This document shows, one piece after another, positions 1 to 11,643 of a stretch of DNA of 64,000 nucleotides. The notes beneath the pieces are model-generated. The model made no database searches, had not been told where the DNA came from, and was given only the letters and a program-made list of their open reading frames with translations. The first letter of the stretch is position 1. Each line of letters begins with the position of its first letter. The stretch is from Dermacentor variabilis. Taxonomy: Eukaryota; Arthropoda; Arachnida; Ixodida; Ixodidae. The translations under genes were made by a program, and so were the position numbers. Where the stretch lies: the NCBI RefSeq assembly GCF_050947875.1, contig NC_134569.1:23269631-23333630 (forward strand), written 5' to 3'.

Positions 1-1334
1 TAGCATTCTATTTGCAAGCTCCATGCACTGGGCAAGACTGCAAAACTTGGCTAAATGTTCACAGCAACGTATACTATCCGCGGACTGTTCATAAGCTAGG
101 CTTTTTAAGCAGTTCAAAATTTTGTTGAATTCCAGCTGGTCAGAATTTGAACACACCACAATAGTGTACCCAAACCCTCTGCGCAGTTGCAGAATGTTGA
201 ACCGCACCATTAATCTTTTTTTTTTTTTAATCTGGTGAGATTAAGCTATCACTGTAATAGTTTTTCTTACATGAAGCCTGCCTGAGAACTTAATTCTCAC
301 AAGTGTGCAGTGCATACAAGCTCCGGGCAAGACATTTTCTTCAGAAAAAGGGGTTGAGGCTTGTTTCCATCTGTCATGCTATATGCAACCTCAAGTGTAC
401 TCCTCAGAACGTGTTATCTCCAGTTGTACTAGTTGACTTCTGTTAATTCAACACTGTTGGGAACAATGAAATTGATTGAATCATCTGGCAGTTCAAACAA
501 AGCAAGATGCATAGGAAATGTTAACACACTATTGATTCATTTGGCAGTGTTTGCCAGAGTCTAACACAACCCACAAATCAAACGTGCGCTGATGTTCTGT
601 GTGTTAAAGTAGAAAACTAATGAAGTTAAGGTGAAGGTCATAAACAAAGCAGAAATTTAATGTGCACTCGTTTTTATTAACAGAAAATTTACCTATTTGT
701 TGCACATTGGCAGCTTCACTGCACTCTTAAAGTGCGCGTTGCTGCAATATGTATGTGTCTTGATAAAATGTATGAATGCTGTGAAGGTGGTTGTGGTTCT
801 GTGTCTGGTTGCACTGCACTGGCAATTTACAGCCCAATCTTATTTAAAAACAAAAGCCACTCATTAGAATTAGGTAATTACCGCAATAGGACATTGTGAG
901 CTGCTTTTACTGCTTGAAAATATTCCTTTAGCAGGCCAAAAATGAGCATTGTCAACTCTTTTTTTTCGCTGCCAAGATGGATGTTGCTGCTGCAGTCATG
1001 ATATGGGTTGGGCTGCATGTGTGACAACCAGCCAAGTTTGAATTATCCAGCGAAGGTGAATTTTAGGATCGAAATAAAGGGCCATAGAAATACATGAGGG
1101 CTGCCCAGGACCTTCGATGTGGATTGAATTAACTGCAGTCGGATTAATGGAAATATGCTGTAGTGTCGCGTAGTTACAGTGTAACATCAGTGATTAGCCT
1201 GGCATTCATGGTACCTGTCACCTTGTCAGACATTATGTTACGTCTGGTGCAGCCTTGATAGCAACCAGTTGGAGAAAAAGTGCCTTCAGTGCTTTGCAGT
1301 CACACTGAATTATATCTGCCGCCTTTCCTTGCAG
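1..1334 (+). other. Rab5 last intron, 3' part
   Basis: Non-coding sequence upstream of the last Rab5 exon. It ends in a good acceptor, a pyrimidine-rich stretch followed by TTGCAG at 1329-1334. I searched it by eye for the preceding Rab5 exon (the part ending near FLAIA) and did not find it, so that exon lies left of the window. Homopolymer runs are present (T-runs near 213-230 and 960). No other feature is supported. Confidence 0.7.
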
Positions 1335-1456
1335 CCAAGAAGCTTCCCAAGACGGAGCAAGGCACTTCGGCTGTTGGTGGTGGGGCCAGTGGCCAGGGTC
1401 GTCGAGGTGTGGACCTTAGCGAGCACCCGCAGCAATCGGGTGGCTGCTGCAAGTGA
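1335..1456 (+). CDS. Rab5: Rab5 small GTPase, last coding exon
   Basis: This exon encodes the hypervariable C-terminal tail of Rab5, the early-endosome GTPase that drives endosome fusion with effectors such as EEA1 and rabaptin (family knowledge). It opens in phase 2 after the acceptor TTGCAG and reads (A)KKLPKTEQ, then a Gly/Ser-rich linker, then GRRGVDLSE and the end GGCCK before TGA at 1454-1456. The AKKLPK start and the RGVDL(S/T)E block are characteristic of animal Rab5, and the Cys-Cys near the end is the geranylgeranylation site that anchors the protein to endosome membranes. A Cys-Cys-Lys end is also what I recall for insect Rab5. The exon has 39 complete residues. The GTP-binding motifs lie in exons outside the window. 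The reading frame is clean, so I take this as a functional gene. Confidence 0.88.
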
Positions 1457-3665
1457 TGCCCCTCCGACCAGGACCCTTTCCGAGCCCCGCCATATTGCCC
1501 AGGCCCCACCCACCGCCACGAGCAGACCTTGCTGCCCCTGAGCACTGTTCTGTGGCCGAGGAGGGAGGCGCCGCTGCTGCCGCCGACTGTGATGACGTCG
1601 AGGATGGAAAACAGAGGCGCCCCCTTTTGTAGCCCCCTCCAATTACGTTTTTTTTTTCTCTATCTGTACATACGCAGTATATATATATATATACATATAT
1701 GTATACAGACGGGGTGTATAGGTATATATACTAACTGGAGGGAGTTGCTGCACTGGCACACATCTGCGAGCGTGGACGATGAAATGTACGCAGGCACACA
1801 CACCCAACTTATTGCTTGAGGCGTGCAGCTCTGTTTTTCCTTTTTTGACCATGATCAGTTCCATTGTGACACTGTGGAGGGAAGAGATGGCCTGCTCTTT
1901 TCAGGCAGGGGCAAGCTGCAAAGTGTGACACATTTTATAGATGAATGCTCCCTGGTTTGTTGTGGGTCCTTTTTCTTTTTAATTTGTATGTATGCTTGTG
2001 TATGGATGTCTCGCTGAGTGGTTCAGAAGTGATGTAGGGGAGCACCACTGTCAGCATAGCATGCCTGGTTGAACTGTGAAAGTGTGTGCTGGATCTTTTG
2101 ATGTCACTCTTGGCATGCCCTTTCTTTTCCTTCATGAGCATGCAGGTGTTAGCCAAGCTCGTGAAGTTGAGTGTGTGTGTGCATTTGTCATAGTCGTCCA
2201 GACGCTTGAGGCGGCGGCCTTTTGTGGGGCAGGCTTTACTAGGGTGGGGCACATAGAGGATGCTTCACTGTAAATGAGGAGAATAGGGGCAAGGACAGTG
2301 GGAATGGGTTTTCTTGTTCACTTTATTTTCTATAGCTCGTTTCACGAGGACACACATGGACATGGCAGTTTTTTTTTCTTCGTTCTCTGGCCCTAGTCTC
2401 CTCTTGCTTTAGGAGCATTATAGTTCTTTTTAAACCTGGGAACAAACATAATGGAGACTTGAAGGCCATAGCTATACGCTGCAATTTTTGTTTTTCAATG
2501 TGCTTCAAAGATTGTTCTTTGAACCTGAATTGTGTAAGTGCAAAAAAAAAAAAAATGCCTGGTCAAACCAGCTGTGCAGTTTTCCCTGGTCACGTTTTTG
2601 ACATTACCACTGCAGAAAACTTTTAAGAAGTACTGTTCTTCTGTAGGCACATTATATGTTTGTGAAATGTATGGCTTTGAAAGCCACTACGGAAGGGACA
2701 AGTGTTATGTGCAGAGGTCAGCAAACATTGTCTTCAATCAATGACATTTGTCTCAAAGCAGGCCATTCAAAAGGGATCAGCAGTTAGCAGAGGGCTTCAC
2801 AGTAGTTAATGCTGTGCTCACTTTGCTGCACACTGTGTTGCTGAAAAGACAGCCGATGCATTCACGTCTTCTTGAGCGCTATGCTCTAGCTTCTCTCTCC
2901 GTAACCAATGGGCGTGGACTTTCAGCCACTGCACCACTGACTTTTGTGGAGCTGCCAGTGCTTTGTACGTAAAATCAGCTGGGTGAATTGAATGAGCATC
3001 CCCTGGATGTGGCTGCCATTTTTGTTCCAAGGTTGTCATTGTAACCACTTGTGCAGTAATGGACAAGTGAGTGTTTGTCTAATTTGGACCTGCCTGTTCT
3101 TGGGGAAAAAATGGCAGCTTCTCTGTTGCTTGTAGATAGCTCTGTTTCAGCCTCGCCTGTTGGCTTTTTTTTTTGTACAAGTGCATACTTGTCGTGGTTG
3201 ACATTGTCTACTCATCTTACGGGAATTTTCGTTTATGGCCACTGCTGAAGCATTGTAAGGCCCTTGGCTGGCCCGTGGCTATATACACAATGCTTTTATA
3301 AGCCTCATTCCTCAGTCAAGGTGTTAGTCTGCGCATTGTCAGACAGTATGCCTTGCAGTATTTCATTTGCCCTCCTTTTCACTTAGAAATGTAGGTATAT
3401 TTGGAGGGAGTGCTTTGCCCGCACACCTCTTGTTTGCTTTTGTTCCCTCATGGCGCCAGGTGCAGTGGCATAGCAAGCAGTTTTTAAGAAACCGTTCAAA
3501 CAGCAAGTAATCCAGGGATGTGCCGTTGACCTGTCAGAAGGAATAAGTTTATTGTGTAGTTATGTATACATTACGAGGCTCTTGCTGTGTTGTCTATATT
3601 AATTAATGTATGATGTTTATGCTGTACATAACGTTTGATATTAAAAATTAAAAAAAATTTTGAAG
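1457..3665 (+). other. Rab5: Probable Rab5 3' UTR
   Basis: Continuous non-coding sequence from the Rab5 stop to the first convincing polyadenylation signal, ATTAAA at 3640-3645, with a second overlapping ATTAAA a few bases on. It holds a TA-rich microsatellite (about 1678-1732) and several T-runs, and no recognised transposon. The 3' end is inferred from the hexamer only. An earlier cleavage site is possible. Confidence 0.5.
3640..3645 (+). promoter_or_regulatory. Rab5: Polyadenylation signal ATTAAA, likely Rab5
   Basis: ATTAAA followed by an A-rich stretch and then a GT-containing stretch (caccatggtgatcatgtg) that could serve as the downstream element. It is about 2.2 kb after the Rab5 stop. 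Confidence 0.4.
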
Positions 3666-4503
3666 TGCACCATGGTGATCATGTGTATTGTTGCTGCAGA
3701 TGAGTTTATTACGTTGGTAATTGTAGTGTACACTTCAGTATATTTTCTGGAAGCTGTTGTGCAAGTTCCGTGGGCGCTAGCACAGTGCTCCAATTTGCTG
3801 GTAGTATCAGCAGGGTTTGCGTTTACTGCTTCATAAGGTACATTAGGCTAGTTTCATCCAAAATACATCAGAACCTCGTTCATACGTATTGGAGAAATAA
3901 GAGAACAAATGTAATAACTGGGAGAACGTATGATCCATAGTCACTACAAAATTTGACAACTGTAGTTCACGTCTGTGTAATGCAAAATTTTGCGCAGACC
4001 TTTCCAGCATAAGACACGCAGTCATTTTTGTGGCTTCAGCAAGCTACGTTTGCATTCTTTGAATTCGTCCTGGGCCAGCAGCAGCTTTGACCAGGGCATT
4101 TTGGCAGTCAAGTATTGACTTGCCCACTTTGTGCGAATCATTGAGACATAAAACGACGTCGGCTACATGGGCCCGAGCGATCTGCGAGACAGTCGTTTTC
4201 ATATTTCGTAGCTTTTTATGAGTGGTATTGTTTCAACAGTGACAGGGAAACAAAAGGAAATCTAGTTGCTAGACGACACTGGAATACAATGCTGCCAAAG
4301 TGAAACATGATGCCCACTTTGTGCCACCTGCAGTAGTGAACAGTGGCTCATTTGGATTATGGTGTTCTGTATGCTTCCAACCGTAGTACGCCCCACACTC
4401 TGTGAAACAGACAAGTGAAGATGCTTATTCTAAAAGTGTTGGTGGTGATAGCTGTAAATGTGGTTTGCGACTACCCAGGATATTTGCTTGTACCAGAATG
4501 GAC
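3666..4503. other. Intergenic, nothing recognised
   Basis: No long ORF, no repeat I can name and no terminal inverted repeats. Confidence 0.4.
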
Positions 4504-4734
4504 CTGCTGTGGTTGCTTAGTGGCTTTAATGTTGCGCTGCTAAGCATGAGGTTGCGGGATGAAATCCCGGCCATGGCGGCCACATTTCGGTGGGGGCAAA
4601 ATGCAAAACACCTGTGTACTTAGGTGTAGGTGCATGTTAAAGAAATCCAGGTGGTCAAAATTAATCCGGAGTCCCCCACTACGGCGTGCCTTATAATCAG
4701 ATCGTGGTTTTGGCATGTAAAACCCCATAATTAC
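4504..4734 (+). repeat. Ruka-like tRNA-derived SINE
   Basis: Near-complete copy of the SINE that recurs in this window. A tRNA-like head has an A box near ggttgcttagtggc and a decayed B box near gcgggatgaaatccc. A unique body follows, containing ggtggtcaaaattaatccgg and ccccactacggcgtgcctta, and it ends at ttggcatgtaaaaccccata. The other copies are at 33582, 50190 (-), 58581 (-), 58831 (-) and 59770. From memory this resembles the Ruka SINE of ixodid ticks. Confidence 0.85.
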
Positions 4735-5535
4735 CAGAATGGGAAACTGCGTGCATGCCAGTGTTTTCGTGAGAGACGGCAGGAGAGTATTCAATGGTGC
4801 GCTCATTGTGCCTTTTCTTGTTTACATAAGATTTAGTGGCTGGAAAATGTATACGATCGCAGTTTGATGTATTGAACGTTGGTGCCAAAAGATGGTGTTT
4901 TCCGGAAACGTATGAACTGGTAAAAAATAAGCATGACTGTTTTCGGTTATTTGTGTTCTTAACATTGGCACTGGGAAATCGTACGCAGTGGGATTGTATC
5001 AATGAGGCTGTTGTATAACCAACTGTGGAGCTTTGGTTAAGGAGAAAGCGCTCTATGTAGAGGTTCTCGGCCCAACAAGCTTGCAATCAATGCAGACATT
5101 GCTGTGTGGGGATGCTGCGGTCACAAGTTCTGATTTCTGGCTAAGAAGGTGGCATTTAGGGTTTTGAAGACATTTATCCACTGTGGTCAGATAAGCGCCT
5201 ACACACATTTATGCATAGTCTGTCTGCAAGTGGCTACGCCTGGCAACTTTAATGGCAGATAAGTACATAAGCATCTTGAGGGATGTTGAAGAATTTTATA
5301 AAGTGAGCCAGTGTATGCTTGGAATCTATTCCTAGCAGACTTCTGTGACCTTGCAGAATATAGTGGAGCAGAGGATGCAGGACATGGCACTTTCTGCTAA
5401 CATGCAAGTTCAGAGGGGACATAGTGCTGCAGAGAGGAGGGGGAAAGAGGAGACGGGAAATGGGTAGAACCTACAGTTATGAAACAAGTGAATAATAGTT
5501 CCCATACAGGGGGAGAGGGTGGGATACTGAAAAGG
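4735..5535. other. Intergenic, nothing recognised
   Basis: No coding or repeat signal that I can support. Confidence 0.4.
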
Positions 5536-5665
5536 TGACGTGAGCATACCTGCCAACTCTTACGAATTTTCCGCAAAATGTACAAATTTCGAGCAGTCTT
5601 ACAATTTTATGAATCTTGCTTGAAATTTTATGAAAAACGTTTTATTTGCGAAAAAAAAAGGAAAA
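5536..5665 (+). repeat. Possible 5' terminal region of the hAT element
   Basis: AT-rich block with internal repetition (ttacgaattttccgc, ttacaattttatgaat, tgaaattttatgaaa) just upstream of the degenerate hAT coding region. The element's right end is missing, cut by the TIR element at 8267, so I cannot pair it with a terminal inverted repeat. Confidence 0.35.
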
Positions 5666-6069
5666 TGTAGTAAAACTACACCCTGGTACCTTGCACCGCC
5701 ATGAGAGGGCAATACGTATGTGTGGTATCATCATCAGCACCTGCAAGGTTGTTACGACTTCTGTCGTCTGCTATGTAGTTCATGAATCCATATCCAAAGC
5801 TCGATCATGCCGATAGCACCTCTGCAAACCTGTTGCCATGCTGTTGCCTTTGTTCATGTGGGCACGTGGGTTTGGACTTCAGTCACTGCAGTGTTGGCTT
5901 TGCCTTTTCTGTGACTAGCTGCCGCGTCAGACGCAGTGCAGCTCCGGCCGGTAGCAGCTTCGCAACGCAATGGCAGGCTCGAAGCCCTGACAGTACTTCC
6001 AAGTGTTTTTGAAATCAATCGTGGCAGAATTTTCGTGCTTCGTGCCGTCGAAGAAAGGGGGGGGGAAGT

Positions 6070-8168
6070 TCGGATTCTGCACCACGTGTGCCTGTGATGT
6101 GAACATCTCACATGGCGGCAAGTCTGACATCAAGGTCCTCATAGCTTAAAGAGCATCGGGGATACGTGCAAGCTGCGGACAGCCAGCCAAGCCTAGCAAG
6201 TTTTGTACGCAGCGACACCGACCTTGGTGTGATTCATGCAGAATGCCTCTTCACGGTGTCTTTAATTGAACACAACATTCTGCTGAGTGTCAGCGATCAC
6301 GCCGGACCGCTTTTCCGGAAGATGTTCCCCAAGTGCGAAGAAGCGAAATGCTATGCCTGTGAATGAACAAAGACGACGTCAATTGTTCGGGAAAGGGCCG
6401 CCAGAATGGAGACTCCTTTGCTGGATGCCCTAAAACTGAGTATTTTCAGTCGCTGTGGATGGCAGTAACAATAGGGATATGCAGCTTTACCCTATCGTTG
6501 CGACATATTTCGTTAAGGAAACGAGTAGAGTTGAAAGTCGCCTTCTTTGCCTCTGGACAATCCAAGGGAAAGTGACGGGTCGCAAGATTGCAAATCTGGT
6601 TCTGGACGAGATGAAGTCTCTGAATTTGCCTCTTGTAAACCTGTTGGCTATGTGCTTGGACAATGCCAATGTCATGATCGGCACGAAGAACAGCGTTTCT
6701 ACTGTATTGAGAGAGGCTCAACTAGGTTTGATAGGGGTTGGTTGCCCGTGCCATCTCATCAACTTGGCCGCCCAAAAAGGAGCTTTATATCTTTCTGTAA
6801 AGGTTGATGAGGCTTGGGTTGACATATTTTTTTACCTAGAGAAAATCTCGAAATGGAAAGATAGACTTAGAGTTCCAATAAGTGCATGACGCCGATGTCG
6901 GAAAGATGTTGAAGCATTCGCTGATACGTTGGCTGTTGTCGGGAAAGTGTTTGAAGAGGCTGCTCAACCAGTGGAAACCACTACTCAGCTTTTTTTTTAA
7001 TCTGAAACAAAGCAGTGCAACAAGCAGATCTTGTTTTTGGAGTCATACTAAATTCTGAAGACTTCCTCACAAACCCCCAAGAACCATGCACTCACCCCAG
7101 TCTTTTACACATCTTCACAAAACTGCTGCAGGCCTCGGGGGGGGGGGGGGGGTAGGGGAAACCACCGACGGCGATGAACTCTTGCTAAAGAGGAAAGGAG
7201 CTCATTCTGGACCTCAAGCTAAAAAACAAACTTCATACCAAAGATTCTGGGGTAGCTAGCCACGTGACCTGTGAAGAGCACCTGTTTTATTTTTTGTCAT
7301 CGGAGCTAAGCAGGGCATGCTGTCTTTTTCTCCAATATGTTATAGTTCTTTTTGAGAAAGCAAACTGCCTTTTTCAGGCACAGGCTCCTCAGATTCAAGT
7401 ACTGAGGGGCCTCTTGAACTGCCTTTTCGAGGATCTATTGACTATATTTGTGCGCCTAGGTGTTGTCAAGGCAGGTCATTCATTGCTGGAAGTTGACTAT
7501 GGAGTTGCAGAGAACCAGAAAGGTGATGAAGACATAGTCATTGGCAGCACAACCTACTCTGTGGTTGAGACACGGAGCTGCATTGAGAGAGAGCAGTTCT
7601 CTGCTGTACGTCTGTACTTAACGCCAGCATGTGATTACATTCACCGCAAATTCCCGCTAGAAGACTTCAATCTCAAGATGGCTGAAGTTGCTCATGTACA
7701 AGCTCCGGAAGCTGCTTCATTCAACAGGGTACATAATTTTGGCATGGAGTTCCCTGCTATCCTGCCCCAGCAGAGTGGTGAATCAAAAGAAGCAATGTAC
7801 GCACTTGGAGTCGAGTTTGCCAACTTGCAAGCATATAAGGTTCCAGCCGAGATGTTGAATGAACCAAGGTGCGATGTACAGTGGTCGCAATTAGGAAGCG
7901 TTTGAAGTGTCGACGGATCACATAGGTTCCACATAATTTTAATGGTTATGCTGGGTATTCTCTCCATTCCCCACAGCAATGCTGAATTGGAGAGGATATT
8001 CAGCACTGTGAACAAAACTCGGAGTTTCGCTCATCTGTGTGTGAGAAAACACTCGAAAGTCTGCTGATAATCAAGGGGCACCAGGGTGGTACTTGCTTTG
8101 AGCAAACCTACACGGAGAAGTTTTTGAAGCAGGCAAAGTTGGCAACAGCAATATCATTGCAAAAATAA
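6070..8168 (+). pseudogene. Degenerate hAT-superfamily transposase
   Basis: Remains of a BED-finger hAT transposase, broken by stops and frameshifts. In order: a zinc-finger-like piece FCTTCACDVNISHGGKSDIK (about 6070-6130); a conserved block with DLGVIHAECLF, SVSDHAGPLFRKMFPKC (about 6205-6350); the catalytic-core piece at 6455-6889 with DGSNNRDMQLYPIV, LDNANVM and VGCPCHLINLAAQKGA; a helical piece at 7264-7905; and the C-terminal dimerisation region at 7930-8168 with IPHSNAELERIFSTV, then LESLLIIKG in a shifted frame, ending at TAA 8166-8168. The order matches a full hAT protein. Frame changes near 6360, 6890, 7905 and 8050 and a stop near 6147 make it non-functional. The right terminus is lost where the next repeat begins. 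An intact host-domesticated gene is excluded by these lesions. Confidence 0.85.
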
Positions 8169-8266
8169 ATTGTGCCCCAGTGGAGTTTTCGCTCTTTACT
8201 CTCCAAGACACGGATTTCACTTGCGGTTGTGAAAACATGAGTAAGCTTTTCGCAAAAGGTAAATCC

Positions 8267-9206
8267 CTTGAAGGGCCCCTCACCAGGTCTGGCCATATTG
8301 AGCTGACAAGCGCAGAACATACATTGCGCGACAACAATCGTGTCTGCAAAGTATTGCATCGCTAGGCGCAGCGGAAAGGCCTGAAATTTCAATCCGAACG
8401 CCGTTTCCCTCTTCACTCATGGCGAATCCCCCCGGAGAGGGACAGTGACGTAGTCGGGCTCCTGCGCCTACGTAATCGTGTCCGCAGTGTGACGTCGCTC
8501 GTGGTGACACCTTACTTGGAGAATTATTCAAGACGTTATATCTGCGATCTGTTGCTTGAAGTTTAGAGAAATAAGACACAAACGGAATAACTTCGCGTCT
8601 TTTGTTTTACTTCGCACCGAACCAAGAGAGATGTACTTACACTTCGTCTGCTTGTTCCCGTGGTCGTGCGGTCACGTGTGCAGGCACCGAAACTACGCCA
8701 TTTTCTACCGTGTTCCAGCGCGTGATCACGCTCTGCGATCCGCTTGTTCTGCCGCAGTATTCGTGTAGCACTGAATTATACCGCTAGTCATGTTTCCTTG
8801 TGCACAGCACGCAAAATCGTGCGCTGCGCGAACGAGACAACAAACAGCTCGCGCGCCGAAAAAAAAGCAAACAAACAAATGAAGGCGGGGCCTGTGACGT
8901 ATGCGTTACGCGATCCTCGAGGTCCGGTATGGGAGAACGCAGGGAAGGAATTTCGCTTGCGTAGGCTAGACCACGGTGCAAGAATTTCCACCGTGGGCTA
9001 GACGGAGCGAATGGCGAGAGCGTCTTGCTTGGCGGGTGGAGCCCGCCTGCTGAAATCATGGGTACGCGGCACTGAAATATTTCCAACGCTGCTATTAATG
9101 AGCCGATTTGAAAATATTTTGCGGTAGGACGCTCCTTAGAGGACGCGTAACAACTTCCAGCGTATAACCAAAATTTGCAATAGGGCCTGTTGAGGGGCCC
9201 TTTAAA
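8267..9206. repeat. 940-bp non-autonomous TIR element
   Basis: The ends are inverted repeats: cttgaagggcccctcaccag at 8267-8286 and its near-complement ctgttgaggggccctttaaa at 9187-9206. The interior has no transposase. A 200-bp part of it (about 8590-8810) recurs on the minus strand at 10600-11640, so it is an interspersed family. I could not fix a target-site duplication. The superfamily is unknown. Confidence 0.65.
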
Positions 9207-9209
9207 CAC

Positions 9210-9540
9210 CGTTTGCCTTCCGGGCATGTGTATGCTGCAGCGAAAATCTGGAGACCACTCAGCACATCCTATTAGAATGCGAAGTGATTCACCCAGTGAG
9301 AACCGTAGGTAACACGCAAGCAAGATACATTTAAAGCATTGGGGGAAAAGAAAGCAGGGAAGAAATTGATATGGTTGGATATCTTGCAGCCGTAGCTAGC
9401 TGTACAAGGTAGATTTAGAAGGGGGAAAATGTATACAAAAATACTAGATACAAAATTTGTAGCATACCTGATTAAGTAAGGCAGGCTAAGTGACTATATG
9501 TGACTGCCCCGTTTCAAGGGCATACCACTAAATCATGACC
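9210..9540 (+). pseudogene. 3' end of a non-LTR retrotransposon
   Basis: Reads VCCSENLETTQHILLECE in one frame, the C-terminal zinc-knuckle region of a LINE ORF2, then a stop-ridden tail. The 3' UTR ends in gccccgtttcaagggcatac followed by cactaaatcat. The same gccccgtttcaaaggg motif closes the LINE at 60125-62352, so the two tails are related although the coding parts differ. Confidence 0.65.
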
Positions 9541-9715
9541 GTCAGCGGCCAATAGGCTTACCGGTTTTTTCTTTTTTTTTTCGAGAAAACCGGTGCTTCT
9601 TCGTTTATTTATCGCGTAAATCGGCATCGGCACGTGCGTTGTGATTGATGTATGCGAAGAACTAGAGCTGTAAAGAAAACTTATTTCACCTGGCTGAAAC
9701 AATATTTTTTCATTT

Positions 9716-9880
9716 TATTTCGATAGCAATTATATGGACACTCCAGGCGCATTTTTTTCCGTCGCTGTCGCCGTGATGTACCGCATAAAGTCCAAGGGCG
9801 ATAACACCGTCCCCGCGCGTCCTATGCTATATGTGCGAGTGATGGCACGCGAGGGAAGCCAGCGATTGCAGTGCAATCTA
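9716..9880 (+). repeat. Fragment of the GCGATAGCA-type TIR element
   Basis: Shares cgatagcaattatatggac and later ataaagtccaagggcgata with the fuller copy at 38216-38853. Only the left part is present. The next LINE fragment follows. Confidence 0.55.
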
Positions 9881-10204
9881 AAGCGCGCGCAAAGGAATAA
9901 ACCGGAGAGCTTATACAGATACAGCAAAATGTACCCACATACATATCGCGCCATCTGCCCCTGGTGCGGCGACACACGCCCTACACTCTTTCGCATCTCG
10001 TGGGGGTGCGGGGGCAAACCTCAACACTTAAAGACGCCTAGCACGTCATTTGAACGGTGGGAGGTACAGCTGACCGGCGATACCCTGGCGGGACAACAAG
10101 CTCTCGTCCAGCAAGTACGTTGAGCAGCCATGCCCAGTGGAGTCCTGTAATGAGGACACCACCCACTCAACCTCAAGAACAATGACCCCGATGGTCCAAA
10201 TAAA

Positions 10205-10237
<33 letters not shown>
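9881..10237 (+). pseudogene. LINE ORF2 C-terminus and (TC)n tail
   Basis: Encodes the C-terminal knuckle CPWCGDTRPTLFRISWGC, a conserved ALVQQVR and a short end, then a 3' UTR ending aataaatgtttctctctctc. The CxxC...C layout and the (TC)n tail match the end of the tick LINE type seen at 24548-30080. It is 5'-truncated, as is usual for LINEs. Confidence 0.7.
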
Positions 10238-10241
<4 letters not shown>

Positions 10242-10284
10242 AATAACGGAAGTGTTTTCGTGGTCGGGCGAGCAGTCCTTGCAA

Positions 10285-10546
10285 GTCAGACAATGACTTG
10301 CAATCTTCAGCACCTCCTCATTTCGGTCGCAGATCTAGAGGTCCTTCTCGGAAGGATGCGCACAAAGCCGCAAACGTGTTAAGCTCGCGCACCACGTATA
10401 CGCAGAAGGTAGCTGTGATACCCTACATTCGCACGCTATCACACAATCTGAAAAATGTGGCTGAGCGTTGCGGCATGAAAGTCGTGTTCTCCGCCCCCCA
10501 CAAGCTGTTGCAGGTTGACCGACAAGGCGGCAACCCAGCAACGTGA
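10285..10546 (+). pseudogene. Retroelement coding remnant, possibly Penelope-like
   Basis: A frame reads YTQKVAVIPYIRTLSHNLK followed by NVAERCGMKVVFSAPHKLL. That pattern resembles the segment between reverse transcriptase and the GIY-YIG endonuclease in Penelope-like elements, as far as I recall. No RT motif or GIY-YIG motif is present here, so the assignment is tentative. It ends where the minus-strand copy of the next repeat begins. Confidence 0.4.
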
Positions 10547-10752
10547 CTCGTGCACAACGTCAGGTTGGTCATGTTCACGAGTCACGTTCTCGTGCATAAC
10601 GTGCGCGCTGTGAACGAGGACACCTGACTAGCGGTATGAGTAAGTGCTACACGAACGCTGAGCACAAGCGGATCACAGAGCATGATCACGCACTGGAACA
10701 CGGTAGGAAATGCCATAGTTTCGGTGTCAGTGCGCGCGACTGCACGACGTAG

Positions 10753-11073
10753 TGTTAAGAACGGCTCAGCTGAGGTGCAAGTGTTGCCAGCCAGTTGCGA
10801 CGACGGCGGCGTCAACTTTCAAGGAACGCCACCGTTACGCTCTAGCCTCGTCGCCGTTGTGACTGAATGAGTTCGACGAAGCAGGCTTTATGTCGCAACA
10901 CGACACCGCCAAGCGGGTCGGCCGCGAGCGGGGGAGTTGCCGCGGGAACGTCGTCGGGGACCCCTTGCCACGCGCCGACCAAGACGCAGGACAATGGCTA
11001 CCCGGCCGCGCCGCGAGGGTCAGCTCTGAGTTCTACGAAGTCCGTGTGACGTCGGTTCCGGACCGGACCGTGA

Positions 11074-11133
<60 letters not shown>

Positions 11134-11524
11134 AAGCCGTCCCGGAGAGAGGCGGCGTGTTTACAATGGCTGGACGAACGTTTCCGTCCCCTTGGAATCA
11201 AGGGGGGACCGAGTGTTTATAAACCGCTGTTGTGTGGATGCTCGACACGCTTTCTTAAGCAGTCACGTTAGACTGAGACACTATCTCAAGCAGTCGTGTT
11301 AGACTGACGTACTTTCTCCCGCACTCATGCTAGACTGATGAACTGCATGTAAATACTGTAAATAAACCCATATTCCTCGTTCTCGATGAGAAGCAGTCCT
11401 TCCCTTCATCAACGTCCTCAGCGTGGATAAGTTGGACGACGGCATTGGCCTACCTTCGAATTCATGCCGGACTCCAATCTTGACAACGGGTTACGAGCGA
11501 TGGGATTGAGCCCCAATCCTGACA
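10753..11524 (+). mobile_element. Solo LTR, GTAG target-site duplication
   Basis: Begins TGTTAAGAACGG and ends CCAATCCTGACA, the canonical TG...CA of an LTR. It is flanked by GTAG at 10749-10752 and 11525-11528. Inside are a (TG)n run, a TATA-like TTTATAAA near 11216-11223, three degenerate repeats of a gttagactga motif (11265-11335) and AATAAA near 11362, so promoter and poly(A) signal are in the expected order. No internal coding region remains, hence a solo LTR left by recombination. The orientation follows TATA before AATAAA. Which LTR superfamily it belongs to is not determined; a 4-bp duplication would fit Ty3/gypsy or BEL. Confidence 0.75.
11077..11130 (+). repeat. (TG)n microsatellite in the solo LTR
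   Basis: About 27 uninterrupted TG units. The long THTHTH and VCVCVC reading frames here are artefacts of it. Confidence 0.95.
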
Positions 11525-11643
11525 GTAGGAACAAGCAGACGAAACGGAAGTACAACTTCTTGCTGCGGTGCGAAGTAAAACAAATACGCGCAGACATAGG
11601 CGGAAAGTTTTGATTTTTCCTCGTTGGGGCCCGATCATCTTTT

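Larger units (their letters stand above)
10600..11640 (-). repeat. Second copy of the 8267-type repeat, split by a solo LTR
   Basis: The reverse complement of 11525-11640 matches about 8590-8665 (gttttacttcgcaccg, cgtctgcttgttc). The reverse complement of 10600-10752 continues the match (caccgaaact, accgtgttccag, ccgctagtca). The two halves join exactly if the 772-bp LTR at 10753-11524 and one copy of its 4-bp duplication are removed. Confidence 0.7.

Noticed and set aside
1269..1541. 90-aa ORF over the Rab5 exon
   Set aside because: Wrong frame. The Rab5 frame is +2 relative to it and is supported by the acceptor and the conserved tail.
4402..4836. Short overlapping ORFs around 4.4-5.1 kb
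   Set aside because: They overlap a SINE and low-complexity intergenic DNA, with no conserved content.
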